NCBI RefSeq assembly: GCF_002155975.1 | Contig: NZ_MUMI01000218.1 | Span: forward strand, 1-38,224 | Direction of reading: 5' to 3' | DNA: 38,224 nt | Source: Amycolatopsis kentuckyensis | GTDB taxonomy: Bacteria; Actinomycetota; Actinomycetes; Mycobacteriales; Pseudonocardiaceae | Shown here: one piece after another, positions 25,366 through 34,163 of the stretch | Layout: every line of letters starts with the position of its first letter | How positions within the stretch are numbered: position 1 is the first letter of the stretch | Notes under the pieces: generated by a model | Database searches by the model: none | Seen by the model: only the letters and a program-made list of their open reading frames with translations | Told to the model about the DNA's origin: nothing | Program-made: the position numbers and the translations under genes

Positions 25366-26562
25366 ATGAGCACCAGGACCCGGATCCGGGTCCGGATGAG
25401 CGCGCGCCCGATCGACGAACCGCACCGCGCGTCGAGCCAGCTCGAGCTGCTGTTCGACCTCGTCTTCGTGGTCGCCGTCGCGGCCGCCACCGCCCAGCTC
25501 GCGCACCGGATCGCCGACGGCCACGCCTGGACCGGCCTGGCCGGGTTCCTCCAGGTGTTCTTCGCGATCTGGTGGGCGTGGATGAACTTCACGTGGTTCG
25601 CGTCGTCCTACGACACCGACGACGTGGCATACCGGCTTCTGACCATGGTGCAGATGGCCGGTGTGCTCGTCCTCGCCGCCGGGGTGCCCGCCACGGCCAC
25701 CGGCGACTACCGCGCCGTCGCGGCCGGCTACCTCGTCATGCGGATCGGGCTCGTCGCGCAGTGGCTGCGGGCCGGTCTCGAGGACCCGGCGCGCAGGCGG
25801 ACCGCGTTCCGCTACGCCACCGGCATCGCCGTCCTGCAGATCGGCTGGGTGGGCTGGCTCGTCCTCGGCGAGACGGGTGTCCTTTCGCCGGGCACCCGGA
25901 CGGTGTGCTTCCTCGCGCTGGCTGCCGCCGAACTCGCGGTGCCGCGCTGGGCGGAGCGGCCCGGCGCCACCACCTGGCACCCGCACCACATCGCCGAGCG
26001 CTACGGGCTGTTCACGATCATCCTGCTCGGCGAGAGCGTCTTGGCCGCGATCACGGGTGTCCGGGGAGCTCTGCAGGCGGCGGAGGTCAGCGCCGCGTTC
26101 GTCACGATCGCGGTCTCCGGCCTCGTGCTGCTCTTCGCTACCTGGTGGCTGTACTTCCTGGAACCGGCCGGGGACGGGCTGCGCGATCGCCGCGAGGGGT
26201 CATACCTGTGGGGCTACGGCCACTTCGGCATCTTCGCGGCGCTCGCGGCACTCGGCGCGAGCCTGGAGGTCGCGGTCGAGGACACCGGGCACCACCTGCC
26301 GGCCTCACCGGTTCTGATCAGCTACGCCGTCGCAGCCTCCGTGGGCGTGTTTCTCGTGCTTCTGTGGCTTGTCCACGTGCCGATCGTGGCGAGGACCGTC
26401 CTGCGTCCCGGCGCGGTTCTGGCCTGCACCACCGTCGTGTTCCTGCTTCCGCTCGCCGCGCCGTGGACCGGGGTGGCCGTCGTGGTCGCGGGCATCGCGG
26501 CGGCCTGCGCCTTGCTGGTCGCTTTCACCATCACCCTGGAAAGGAACGGAAATCATCCATAA
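25366..26562 (+). CDS. LtrA-like (low temperature requirement A family) membrane protein
   Basis: 398 residues, about 11-12 hydrophobic segments. It begins with the family-typical SSQLELLFDLVFVVAVAA and FFAIWWAWMNFTWFASSYDTDD, and later WHPHHIAERYGLFTIILLGES. The LtrA family was first named in Listeria; its biochemical role remains unknown, and it is common beside stress genes in actinobacteria. The ATG at 25366 has no clear ribosome site; longer frames to the left cross the divergent promoters. A second start at 25396 is possible. It is divergent from the 70-aa/ABM operon. Confidence 0.88.
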   Translation: MSTRTRIRVRMSARPIDEPHRASSQLELLFDLVFVVAVAAATAQLAHRIADGHAWTGLAGFLQVFFAIWWAWMNFTWFASSYDTDDVAYRLLTMVQMAGVLVLAAGVPATATGDYRAVAAGYLVMRIGLVAQWLRAGLEDPARRRTAFRYATGIAVLQIGWVGWLVLGETGVLSPGTRTVCFLALAAAELAVPRWAERPGATTWHPHHIAERYGLFTIILLGESVLAAITGVRGALQAAEVSAAFVTIAVSGLVLLFATWWLYFLEPAGDGLRDRREGSYLWGYGHFGIFAALAALGASLEVAVEDTGHHLPASPVLISYAVAASVGVFLVLLWLVHVPIVARTVLRPGAVLACTTVVFLLPLAAPWTGVAVVVAGIAAACALLVAFTITLERNGNHP

Positions 26563-26567
26563 GGGGC

Positions 26568-26594
26568 TGTCACACGCCGCAGGGCTGCCTTGTC
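26568..26594 (+). promoter_or_regulatory. ECF41-type promoter of the peroxidase gene
   Basis: TGTCACA (26568-26574), N16, TGTC (26591-26594), 49 bases before the GTG at 26644. It begins 6 bases after the ltrA-like stop. Confidence 0.78.
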
Positions 26595-26643
26595 TTCACT
26601 GGCACCGGGATCACGACGATCCCCAGCGGACAGGAGGTATGCC

Positions 26644-27975
26644 GTGACAACCGTGGTGACCCCCATCGCGGAGGCGGAAGCCGGGCACCCGTCGCCGGCC
26701 GGGTCGAGCCGGTACGGGCGCATGTTCCCCGGCCTCGCCCCACTGGTCACTGATCCGTGGCTGCTGGTGCGCGCGGGCGGCCACGGCGGGATCTGCGACG
26801 CGGCGGCGATGCCCGGGCCGAGCGGCGACGACGCGGTCGAGGCAGCCGGGTGGCCGTTCTTCGGCCAGTTGATCGCGCACGACATCACCGCCGACCGCTC
26901 GTCCATCACCGGTGACCTGCGCCCGGAAGCGCTGCGCAACGCCCGCGCACCGAAGCTCGACCTGGAGATGCTCTACTCCGACGGTCCCATCGGTTCGCCG
27001 TTCCTCTACGACACGGACGATCCGGCGAAGTTCCTGCTCGGCCGCCCCGATGGTTACGACGTGCCCCGCAACCGGCAGGGGGTGGCCCTGATCGGCGACC
27101 CCCGCAACGACTCGCACCTGGTCGCACTGACCCTGCACACCGCGCTGCTGCGGGCCCACAACCGCATCGTGGATCTGCTGCGCGACGACGGCGTGACCGA
27201 CGTTTTCGACCGGGCGCGGCAGGCACTCACCTGGCACTACCAGTGGATCGTGGTCCACGACTTCCTGCCCAGGCTCGTCGGGCTGCCCCTGGTCGAGCAG
27301 GTGCTCGCGACGGGCGGCCGGTGGTTCGCGCCGCCGCCGGGACAGGCCTCCATCCCGCTGGAGTTTTCCCACGCGGCCTTCCGCTACGGCCACAGCCAGA
27401 TCCGCCACACCTACCGGCTCGTCCCCGGCGGCCCCGAACTGCCGCTCTTCCCGGACCTCGTCGGATTCCGGCCGGTGCCCGCCGGCCGGCACCTCGACCT
27501 CGCGCTGATCTTCGACTTGCCCGGCCACCCCCCGGCCCAACGGGCCAAACGCATCGACGGCCGCCTTCCCGCGAGCCTCATCGCGCTGCCCGAGCAGGTC
27601 ACCGGCACCGTCGACGCCGTCGCCCACCGGTCGCTCGCGGTCCGCGACCTCCTCCGCGGCGAGACCACCGGACTGCCCAGCGGCGAATCCGTCGCCCGGC
27701 ACATCGGCGTGCCGCCGTTGACCGCGGGCGAAGGTTCCTGGCCGCACGGCACCCCGCTGTGGATCTACGTCCTCAACGAAGCCCAGCACCACGGCGGCGG
27801 CAACCGCCTGGGCGAGGTCGGCGGCCGCATCGTCGCGGAAGTCCTGATCGGACTGGTACGCGCCGACCCGGCGAGCTACCTGAACGGCGAACCGGGCTGG
27901 CGACCAACCCTGCCCGCCGCGGGACCGGCCTATGGCCTGGCCGACCTGCTCACGCTGGGCCACACGACGCGGTGA
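26644..27975 (+). CDS. Animal-type haem peroxidase (peroxidase-cyclooxygenase superfamily)
   Basis: 443 residues. Distal haem motif FFGQLIAHDIT (His79, Asp80), the conserved DPRNDSHLVALTLHTALLRA region (Arg/Asn near 154-156), and the proximal histidine in FRYGHSQIRHTY (His250). No signal peptide, so it is probably cytosolic. The family uses peroxide to oxidise halides or organic compounds. GTG start with AGGAGG 6 bases upstream; the ATG just before it is out of frame. It has its own ECF41-type promoter, consistent with an oxidative-stress role. A glyoxalase-fold gene follows after 77 bases. Confidence 0.9.
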   Translation: MTTVVTPIAEAEAGHPSPAGSSRYGRMFPGLAPLVTDPWLLVRAGGHGGICDAAAMPGPSGDDAVEAAGWPFFGQLIAHDITADRSSITGDLRPEALRNARAPKLDLEMLYSDGPIGSPFLYDTDDPAKFLLGRPDGYDVPRNRQGVALIGDPRNDSHLVALTLHTALLRAHNRIVDLLRDDGVTDVFDRARQALTWHYQWIVVHDFLPRLVGLPLVEQVLATGGRWFAPPPGQASIPLEFSHAAFRYGHSQIRHTYRLVPGGPELPLFPDLVGFRPVPAGRHLDLALIFDLPGHPPAQRAKRIDGRLPASLIALPEQVTGTVDAVAHRSLAVRDLLRGETTGLPSGESVARHIGVPPLTAGEGSWPHGTPLWIYVLNEAQHHGGGNRLGEVGGRIVAEVLIGLVRADPASYLNGEPGWRPTLPAAGPAYGLADLLTLGHTTR

Positions 27976-27991
27976 GCTCGCCCGCGGCGAC

Positions 27992-28016
27992 GGTCACATC
28001 GCACCGCTGTCCGGTC
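27992..28016 (+). promoter_or_regulatory. Degenerate ECF41-like promoter with short spacer
   Basis: GGTCACA (27992-27998) and CTGTCC-GGTC ending at 28016 repeat the promoter at 21210-21236, but the spacer is 14 rather than 16. It may be weak or inactive; the downstream gene can also be read from the peroxidase promoter. Confidence 0.35.
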
Positions 28017-28052
28017 TTCGCCGGCGACGACAACCGTGAGGAGATTTCAGCA

Positions 28053-28469
28053 ATGGACGGTTTTCCCGCGCCGGATCAGGGCTTGATCGTCACGCACTTC
28101 CTGACCGTGCGCGACGTCGAAGTGTCGCGCGAGTTCTACGCCAAGGTCTTCGGCGGGCACGTCGTGCTGGCCGAGAACCCCGCCACCGTGCGCGTCGCCA
28201 ACACGTGGATCATCATGAACCCGGGCGGCGGCCCCACGCCGGACAAGCCGGACGTGATCCTGACCGCACCAGAGCCCGGTGACCCGGTGTCGGCGTTCCT
28301 CAACGTTCGAGTGGCCGACATCGCGCAGTTCCACACTCGAGCCCGCGCGAAGGGCGCGGAGTTTCTGACCGAGCCGCAGGACCGCGGAGCCGAGCTGCGA
28401 TGCTACCTCCGCGACCCGGACGGCTACCTGATCGAGATCGGCCAGACGACCGGCCTGCTCACCAGGTGA
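28053..28469 (+). CDS. VOC (glyoxalase/bleomycin-resistance fold) protein
   Basis: 138 residues, one VOC unit pair: VTHFLTVRDVEVSREFYAKV, then VFGGHVVLAENP, and the C-terminal YLRDPDGYLIEIGQ with the usual metal-site Glu. It is the size of dimeric dioxygenase or lyase relatives. GAGGAG 9 bases before the ATG sets the start. It lies 77 bases after the peroxidase gene and ends at a strong hairpin, and it closes the ECF41 block. The substrate is unknown. Confidence 0.87.
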   Translation: MDGFPAPDQGLIVTHFLTVRDVEVSREFYAKVFGGHVVLAENPATVRVANTWIIMNPGGGPTPDKPDVILTAPEPGDPVSAFLNVRVADIAQFHTRARAKGAEFLTEPQDRGAELRCYLRDPDGYLIEIGQTTGLLTR

Positions 28470-28479
28470 CCGCTTGCCG

Positions 28480-28499
28480 GCCGGCGCACACGCGCCGGC
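28480..28499 (+). terminator. Terminator hairpin after the VOC gene
   Basis: GCCGGCGC (28480-28487), ACAC loop, GCGCCGGC (28492-28499), beginning 10 bases after the VOC stop. It marks the right end of the regulon block; degenerate DNA follows. Confidence 0.65.
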
Positions 28500-28713
28500 A
28501 GCCATCAGTCCATGAAATACGAGTCATGTTCATCAAGGGACTCGGCGCGTCGTCCTGCGCGATCTGGCCGATCTTCTCGCAGTACTCCTCGCACGGCGCG
28601 CCAGGGATGCTCGGACCGGTGGTGAGTGTAGGTGACCGTCACGTAGCCGGCCTCCAGGAGTGGGGCCGCCTCGTCCGGTTTGCGTAAGCAGCGAGAACTC
28701 GAGCGGCCAGTTC
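28500..28713 (-). pseudogene. Degenerate coding remnant, unidentified
   Basis: On the minus strand a coding-like stretch (EAGYVTVTYTHHRSEHPWRA) appears to shift frame near 28583 into a second stretch (CEEYCEKIGQIAQDDAP), and both have high G+C at third positions. There is no start. Family not recognised. Confidence 0.25.
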
Positions 28714-28908
28714 GAAAGCACGATGGCCTCCGGTGAGCGTGACTGCCAACGGGTGCTGTGCACGCAGATGACCGGAGTAGAGCAGCGAGGCTGACAGGTC
28801 CAGCAGCTTGGCGACACGCCGCCGGCGTTCGCACAGGCGTCGCCAGACGCCTGTCTTGTGCCATTCGGTCAGGCGGCGCCAGCAGGCCACGGACAGAGAT
28901 CGACTACC
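28714..28908 (-). pseudogene. IS5-family transposase remnant
   Basis: About 65 codons matching the N-terminal half of IS5-group transposases: SVACWRRLTEWHKTGVWRRL, then LLDLSASLLYSGHLRA and HPLAVTLTGGHR. In complete proteins a linker of some 30 residues separates the last two blocks, so an internal deletion is evident. No catalytic DDE set remains and I could not find terminal inverted repeats. Confidence 0.55.
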
Positions 28909-29038
28909 TGCAGCGCATACGGGTCGTCCGAGCTGCCATGCGGCCATTCGGGTGCAGATCGGCTTTCGTCTCGTCATGGGCGCCAGGCGACTGTGTTCCG
29001 CCCTCGACCCGAATCCACCTCAAGCACCGGGGTGCGCT

Positions 29039-30366
29039 ATGAGAAGTACTGCCTGCAGGGCCACCATGACACGAGTTGTGTCCCCACGCCGAGCCGGTGC
29101 CCGGCGTCGCCGGCAGGTTGTCGGTGGTGATGGGCTGAGGTTTGCGTTCTACGGGCGCATGTCCACGGTCGAATTCCAGGACCGAGCGACGTCGTTGGGG
29201 TGGCAGCGCGAGGTCGCCGAGGAGACAATCCGCGAGCGCGGCATGATCGTGGCGGAATACTTCGACGAAGGATGTTCACGGCGCCTGCCCTGGCGTGAAC
29301 GGCCGGCCGCGGCCCAGCTGATGGCAGCGGCGGAGCACCCGAACCGCTCGTTCGACGCCGTCGTCATCGGTGAGTACGAGCGGGCGTTCTACGGAGACCA
29401 GTTCGGCGCTGTGCTGACTGCGCTGCGGGCGCAAGGTATTCAGCTGTGGCTGCCTGAAGCGGACGGTCCGGTGAACCTCGAGGACCCGGTGCACCAGGCG
29501 CTGATGCTTCTCCTCGGGTCCCGGTCACGCCGCGAGGTGCTGCGGGCCCGGCACCGGGTACTGGCTGCAATGGGCGTCCAGGCCCGTGTCCAAGGCAGGT
29601 TCCTCGGCGGCCGGCCACCCTACGGATACCGCCTGGCCGACGCCGGCCCCCACCCGAACCGCGCCCACGCGAGCTGGGGCCGCCGCCTGCACCGCCTCGA
29701 ACCCGATCCGGCCACCGCACCGTGGGTGCGGTGGATCTTCCAGCAACGAGCCACCGGGCGAGGCACGAGTGGATCGTCCGGACCGTCGTGGGCATCCTCG
29801 AGAATCCGCGGTACACGGGGCGTCAGGTGTGGAACCGGCACGGCGCCCGAACAACCGGCCCAGCCCACCACCGTGGTCCCACCCGACCACCGGCGGAACG
29901 AGATTGGGCAGAGTCGGAGAAAAGGGCGCATCCGGCGCTCGTGGACGAGGCGACCTTCCTGCATGTCCAGGGCATGCGCGCGGCCCGGCCCACCCAGCAC
30001 GGTGACACCAGGACGTACGTCCTTGCAGGGCTCGTGCAATGTCAGCTATGCGGCCGCCGACTGGACTCGCACTGGGTCAACGGCCGCCCCGGCTACCGCT
30101 GCCGCCACGGCCACACCAGCGCCCGCAACCGCCCACCACAGCTCGCCAAGAACGTCTACGTTCGTGAAGACCACTTGCTCAACGAGCTCCGCGTGCGATT
30201 CGCCGAGACCGTAGGTGACGATGGGGCGGCGATCGCCGCCTACCTGAGAACGAACGATCTAACGATTATGTGCGGCGACGCCGCACGACAAGTCAGGGCA
30301 TACAGCCCACAATCCGCACTTGCCACGCCAGTTGAGACCGTCGGCGACCAGCTACTGTTACTCTGA
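29039..30366 (+). pseudogene. Large serine recombinase, frameshifted by deletion (family 1, copy B)
   Basis: The first part keeps the resolvase domain: FAFYGRMSTVEFQD with the nucleophile Ser42, a full catalytic domain, then GRFLGGRPPYGYRLADAGPH of the recombinase domain, up to IFQQRATGR near 29760. There the frame changes: the second part, in another frame from about 29763, is HEWIVRTVVGILENPRYTGR, then the zinc ribbon VQCQLCGRRLDSHW and YRCRHGHTS, ending at 30366. About 30 residues (the SIARxLNERGVPCPS segment present in copy A) are missing, so a deletion caused both loss and frameshift. It is not functional as read. It closely resembles copy A at 14.2 kb. Confidence 0.82.
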
Positions 30367-30838
30367 CCTGGCCGCGACGCGCGGTTCTATGGGGTAATTG
30401 AGTGTCCGAGACGATCTTGCTCGCTATCTACACGCCTCGGCGTGAAGGGGTGATCAGGGCCACTCGCGCGGTTGACCCCGAAGCTCTTGACACACAGCTA
30501 ACGTGCCCGTCACCTCGGCACACCATAGGTCGAATAGATACGGCTTTATAACGATCTTCCCTCGGCAATGGCTACACTCATTAAGAGTGCGAACACGCTG
30601 CGCGGGGTTGGGAGCGAGAAGGCATCCTACACATCGGGGCTGTCGACAAGACCCTTAATAGCTAGATATTAGTTCATCACTTAGTGGTCCAGCTGTTCGT
30701 CTTCGAACCAGCTACCTAGAGCACAGGCGGTTCAGCGAAGCGCTGAGCCCGACACACGAGGTCGGGCGTTGTAACACTCCTGGCCGCACGCGCGACCTTG
30801 TGAGACCAGGAGTCTCACGCCCAACGGAAGAGCAAGCA
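30367..30838 (+). promoter_or_regulatory. AT-rich leader with a series of inverted repeats
   Basis: No gene in these 472 bases. The G+C drops at the left end. Several inverted repeats occur: 30575-30589 (CACTC/GAGTG), 30656-30671 (TAATA/TATTA), 30691-30713 (AGCTGTTCG/CGAACCAGCT, one bulge), 30732-30746 (TCAGCG/CGCTGA), 30747-30767 (GCCCGAC/GTCGGGC) and 30800-30818 (GTGAGAC/GTCTCAC). The last lies just before the ribosome site of the ATPase gene and could be an operator; the others may form a structured leader RNA. TTGACA at 30487 is a possible -35, but I find no matching -10. Confidence 0.5.
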
Positions 30839-33800
30839 ATGTCTGACCTGCTGAGAACTGCCGCTGAAAAGCGAGCGGATGCCGCATCGCACCTACCAGC
30901 TTTCTCAGGTTTCAGTCTAGAACGACTGCGATCGGAGTTGACGGAGGCGCTGACACACTTCGGCAGACTTGGCATATTCGAAGAATATACCAAGCATGAC
31001 ATTAGCCATGTCGATGGCATGCTACGCCTTTTCGATTGGCTGATTCCAAATGACACGGCAAAAATTATGTCGCCGGCAGATTGGCTCCTTTCCACACTTT
31101 CAGCTTATCTCCATGACTGCGGCATGCTCGTAACTCGCAAAGAATTCGATCGACGAGAGGAGACTAACTATCGAGCACACGAAACGCGGGTTCGACGAGC
31201 AATGTCAAGTAATCGCGACCTAAACGTATATCTCGAATCTCTGACAGAAATCGAACAAGAAAAGTTCTTCTATCAAGAATTCGTGCGATTTAATCATGCC
31301 AAAAGAATAAATACCTGGGTCTCCGGAGTGCCTGACAGCGATCTTGGATACGACCCCGATTTTGTATCTCGGATTGCCGAACTGATATCTCCCCTAGACC
31401 CGACATTCAGAAGCGACCTGGGTCTCGTGTGCGAAAGCCATCACCTCGATGATATCGACAACATCAACAAATACCCAGTAGACAAGCCATATGGCGACAG
31501 TCTCGATGAGACTGCCAATGTCCAGTACGCCGCACTTTTACTGCGAGCCGCAGATCTACTGCATATCGCACGCCAACGGACGCCCACCGTTGCATACGAA
31601 ATAATCAACCCAGCGAATCCTATTAGCCAGCTTGAGTGGTCGAAACAAAATGCCGTCCGAACGGTTCGAAGCCAAAAAGGTGTGGATGCGGAGGGAAATG
31701 TCGATCCGAATGCGCCGAGAGACACGGTGGAAGTGTATGCCTTGTTCTCTAACGCCGAAGGATTCTTTGGTCTAACAAGCTATCTGCAATATGCGTCGCG
31801 CGAACTCAATGAGTGCTATAGGTGGGCAAAATTCTCGAACCAGCGATGGGGGTCTGCGCACCAATTCCCATGGCGAAGGATTGACTCGAGCAACGTCGAA
31901 GCCCATGGCTTTATCGCAGCGCAATTTGGGTTCAAGATCAACGAAGACAAGATCCTTGATTTGCTTACAGGCCACACCTTGTACAACAATAGCAACGTAG
32001 TTCTCCGCGAGCTTGTGCAAAATGGAATAGATGCAGTCCGACTAATGCAGGAAGAGACCGATAAGGACAACTACTCGCCGACCGTAGAAATCGAGTGGAA
32101 TTCGATCGAAAAGGTCCTGTCGGTAACTGACAACGGGACCGGAATGACCCAGGAAGTTATCGAATCCAACTTTCTTAGCGTCGGATCTTCTCGATATCAG
32201 GAAGCCCAGTTTCAAAAAGAACATCCGAATTTCACTCCCATAAGTCGGTTTGGAATAGGTGTCTTATCAGCCTTTATGATCGCGGATGATATCGACGTTT
32301 ACACCGTCAGCACAGAAGAGGAAAAGTCCAGGCATATTACCTTGCGTTCTATCCATGGCAAGTACTTAATTGAGCTCCTAGAAAAGAACAGTGAAGTTCT
32401 ACCCAAGCGGATACGACAGCATGGAACCCATATTAGGCTTCAGCTCCGACAAGACGCCCACCTCCAGGACGTCGCGAAGACGTTGAAACATTGGATTGCA
32501 ATCCCAAGATGTCGAGTCGCCGTCTCGATTGATGGCTCAGCGCCGATCGCAGTAGGATTTGAATCTGTTGCTGACGCCTTGAAGAGCTCGATGCTCGACG
32601 CACAAGCCGTGAAGCACGATGACAATACACAGATCGTCAATAGACTTAATAAACCAGTCAAAATCGAGCAATTTGATCATGACGGCGTCACGACGGCGAT
32701 AGCGCTGGAGTGGAATGACTGGTTCAGTCAATGGTCGCTGATGTCCATCGGTCGGAGCACCATGCTGGCCCGTACCGTCCAACTTGGTACTTGTGTTGAA
32801 GGAATTCGAGTAACCACCCATACCCCAGGCTACATAGGAACGCCCTTTTGGGCGCTTTCCAACGCGACCGGCTCTTCGGCTCCTCGCACAAATGTCGCAA
32901 GAACCTCATTAGAACATACATCGAAATACGAAAGTTATTTGCGGTCCGTTTACATGACTTACGTCAGTCACGTAAATACCGAGCTTGAACAGATGATCTC
33001 AGATCGTAAATGCTCAGCAACAAAGGCTTCAAAAGAAGCAAACTTTCTCTGCAAGCCTATTTACTACGGCAATGCGAATAATTCGCAGGGCGAGAAGGCT
33101 GTGGAATCGGAGCGGCTAGTCCTCGAAGCACTCTCAGAAGTTTCAAGCTACGCAATCGAGGACAACGGCAGACGCGAGGTTGTAAGTCTGCGCGATCTTC
33201 AAAGGTTTGAGTACCTTCATTTCTTTGAGAACTCGTTGGCTCGCAACTTGGAATATGTGCTATCTGCAATACCGGTCAACAAGTCTATCTCTGAAATACT
33301 ATCCGCCCTTGATAGCGACGACAAGTTGGTAGAAAGTCCTGGGCCACGCTATTGCTCGCCCACGGGTTCCCTGCTATTTACTAACCTCTTCGCACGATAT
33401 TGGGGCCCCGCCGAGATTAGCATCGACGCAGCTCAGCGAAGTACATTCTCAAAATGGGTTCATTCATCAAAGGACCGATGGTGGCACTCCGATGCAGATC
33501 TTGATCTGTCAAGCTTCCGCGACAACTTCGATGTCCACGTCCCAGCAAGTGATGCGATCCAGCTTTCAGGTACAGGTGATTACACCGGTATTCGCCTTTT
33601 AGGTCGAACTTATCTATTTCCAAATAATCCACTAGTTCGACTTGTCGTTACCGACAAACCGTACATTGAGACTGACGAACAGTCAGCCATGATTTTTGAA
33701 TTGATCAAACGAATGGTCGAGGTTCGACGCAGAGGCAGCCAAAGCGTAGAATTTGAGATTGAGAAGAAGATTTTTGGCGAGCTCAGAGCGAACGGTTTCG

Positions 33801-33901
33801 GCGACGGTCTGTCGCCTGAGGAACTTGTCGGAATACTCACAGGCTGGAGCCACGATATCTTCAATCTCGACCGATGGGAGCGACACGAATCACCATGGTG
33901 A
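30839..33901 (+). CDS. HD phosphohydrolase - Hsp90-like GHKL ATPase fusion, putative conflict-system protein
   Basis: 1020 residues. N-terminal HD domain: HDISHVDGML (His57), YLHDCGML (His92-Asp93), ESHHLDDI (His201/202) and RAADLLHIA (Asp239). Then an Hsp90-type ATPase: N-box LRELVQNGIDAV (Glu391, Asn395), G1 DNGTGM (431-436), ISRFGIGVLSAFM (G2, near 469-480), and HGTHIRL (G3, near 528). The last 450 residues match the Hsp90 middle region only vaguely and no HtpG dimerisation domain is seen. ATG at 30839 with GGAAGAG 6 bases upstream. Low G+C (roughly 45-50% by eye) and several TTA codons mark it as acquired. Its stop overlaps the start of a 2-TM gene. Inference: a sensor/chaperone-type ATPase controlling a membrane effector. 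Confidence 0.85.
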   Translation: MSDLLRTAAEKRADAASHLPAFSGFSLERLRSELTEALTHFGRLGIFEEYTKHDISHVDGMLRLFDWLIPNDTAKIMSPADWLLSTLSAYLHDCGMLVTRKEFDRREETNYRAHETRVRRAMSSNRDLNVYLESLTEIEQEKFFYQEFVRFNHAKRINTWVSGVPDSDLGYDPDFVSRIAELISPLDPTFRSDLGLVCESHHLDDIDNINKYPVDKPYGDSLDETANVQYAALLLRAADLLHIARQRTPTVAYEIINPANPISQLEWSKQNAVRTVRSQKGVDAEGNVDPNAPRDTVEVYALFSNAEGFFGLTSYLQYASRELNECYRWAKFSNQRWGSAHQFPWRRIDSSNVEAHGFIAAQFGFKINEDKILDLLTGHTLYNNSNVVLRELVQNGIDAVRLMQEETDKDNYSPTVEIEWNSIEKVLSVTDNGTGMTQEVIESNFLSVGSSRYQEAQFQKEHPNFTPISRFGIGVLSAFMIADDIDVYTVSTEEEKSRHITLRSIHGKYLIELLEKNSEVLPKRIRQHGTHIRLQLRQDAHLQDVAKTLKHWIAIPRCRVAVSIDGSAPIAVGFESVADALKSSMLDAQAVKHDDNTQIVNRLNKPVKIEQFDHDGVTTAIALEWNDWFSQWSLMSIGRSTMLARTVQLGTCVEGIRVTTHTPGYIGTPFWALSNATGSSAPRTNVARTSLEHTSKYESYLRSVYMTYVSHVNTELEQMISDRKCSATKASKEANFLCKPIYYGNANNSQGEKAVESERLVLEALSEVSSYAIEDNGRREVVSLRDLQRFEYLHFFENSLARNLEYVLSAIPVNKSISEILSALDSDDKLVESPGPRYCSPTGSLLFTNLFARYWGPAEISIDAAQRSTFSKWVHSSKDRWWHSDADLDLSSFRDNFDVHVPASDAIQLSGTGDYTGIRLLGRTYLFPNNPLVRLVVTDKPYIETDEQSAMIFELIKRMVEVRRRGSQSVEFEIEKKIFGELRANGFGDGLSPEELVGILTGWSHDIFNLDRWERHESPW

Positions 33902-34104
33902 GCAGTAAAGACCTGAACGATCTGATGCTCAAGCTGGATTCTACCAGTAAGGCTTCTGCCGACAGTCTCTTCGAGGCCCTAGTTGATAGATATCACGAGG
34001 CCGCGGAGTGGTACCTAGAGGAGAAAAGATCAAAATCGCGAATGTCGAAACGGCTTAGGTCCGCTTCCATCATGCTCGCTGTCATAGGTGGAATTTGCCG
34101 CTAG
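33895..34104 (+). CDS. Small SLATT-like 2-TM protein, 3' end disrupted
   Basis: 69 residues as read. A helical N-terminus (SKASADSLFEALVDRYHEAA, then EWYLEEKRSKSRMSKRLRS) leads into a TM segment SIMLAVIGGI and stops at 34104. One base shift at the T-run 34094-34096 continues the hydrophobic sequence (LPLASVAFPVVSAYIGYIVL) to about 34163, giving the second TM helix expected of SLATT proteins, after which the frame enters the truncated recombinase. SLATT proteins are predicted pore-forming effectors of nucleotide- or ATPase-controlled conflict systems. The ATG overlaps the ATPase stop by 7 bases, so the two are one operon. It may be a pseudogene; an indel in the T-run or an assembly error is possible. 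Confidence 0.6.
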   Translation: MVSSKDLNDLMLKLDSTSKASADSLFEALVDRYHEAAEWYLEEKRSKSRMSKRLRSASIMLAVIGGICR

Positions 34105-34163
34105 CGTCCGTCGCATTCCCTGTCGTAAGTGCGTATATTGGATACATTGTTCTCGCACTGGCC

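Noticed and set aside
30839-33901. Calling the ATPase HtpG (Hsp90)
   Set aside because: It has an N-terminal HD domain and no recognisable HtpG C-terminal dimerisation domain, and it lies on an island.
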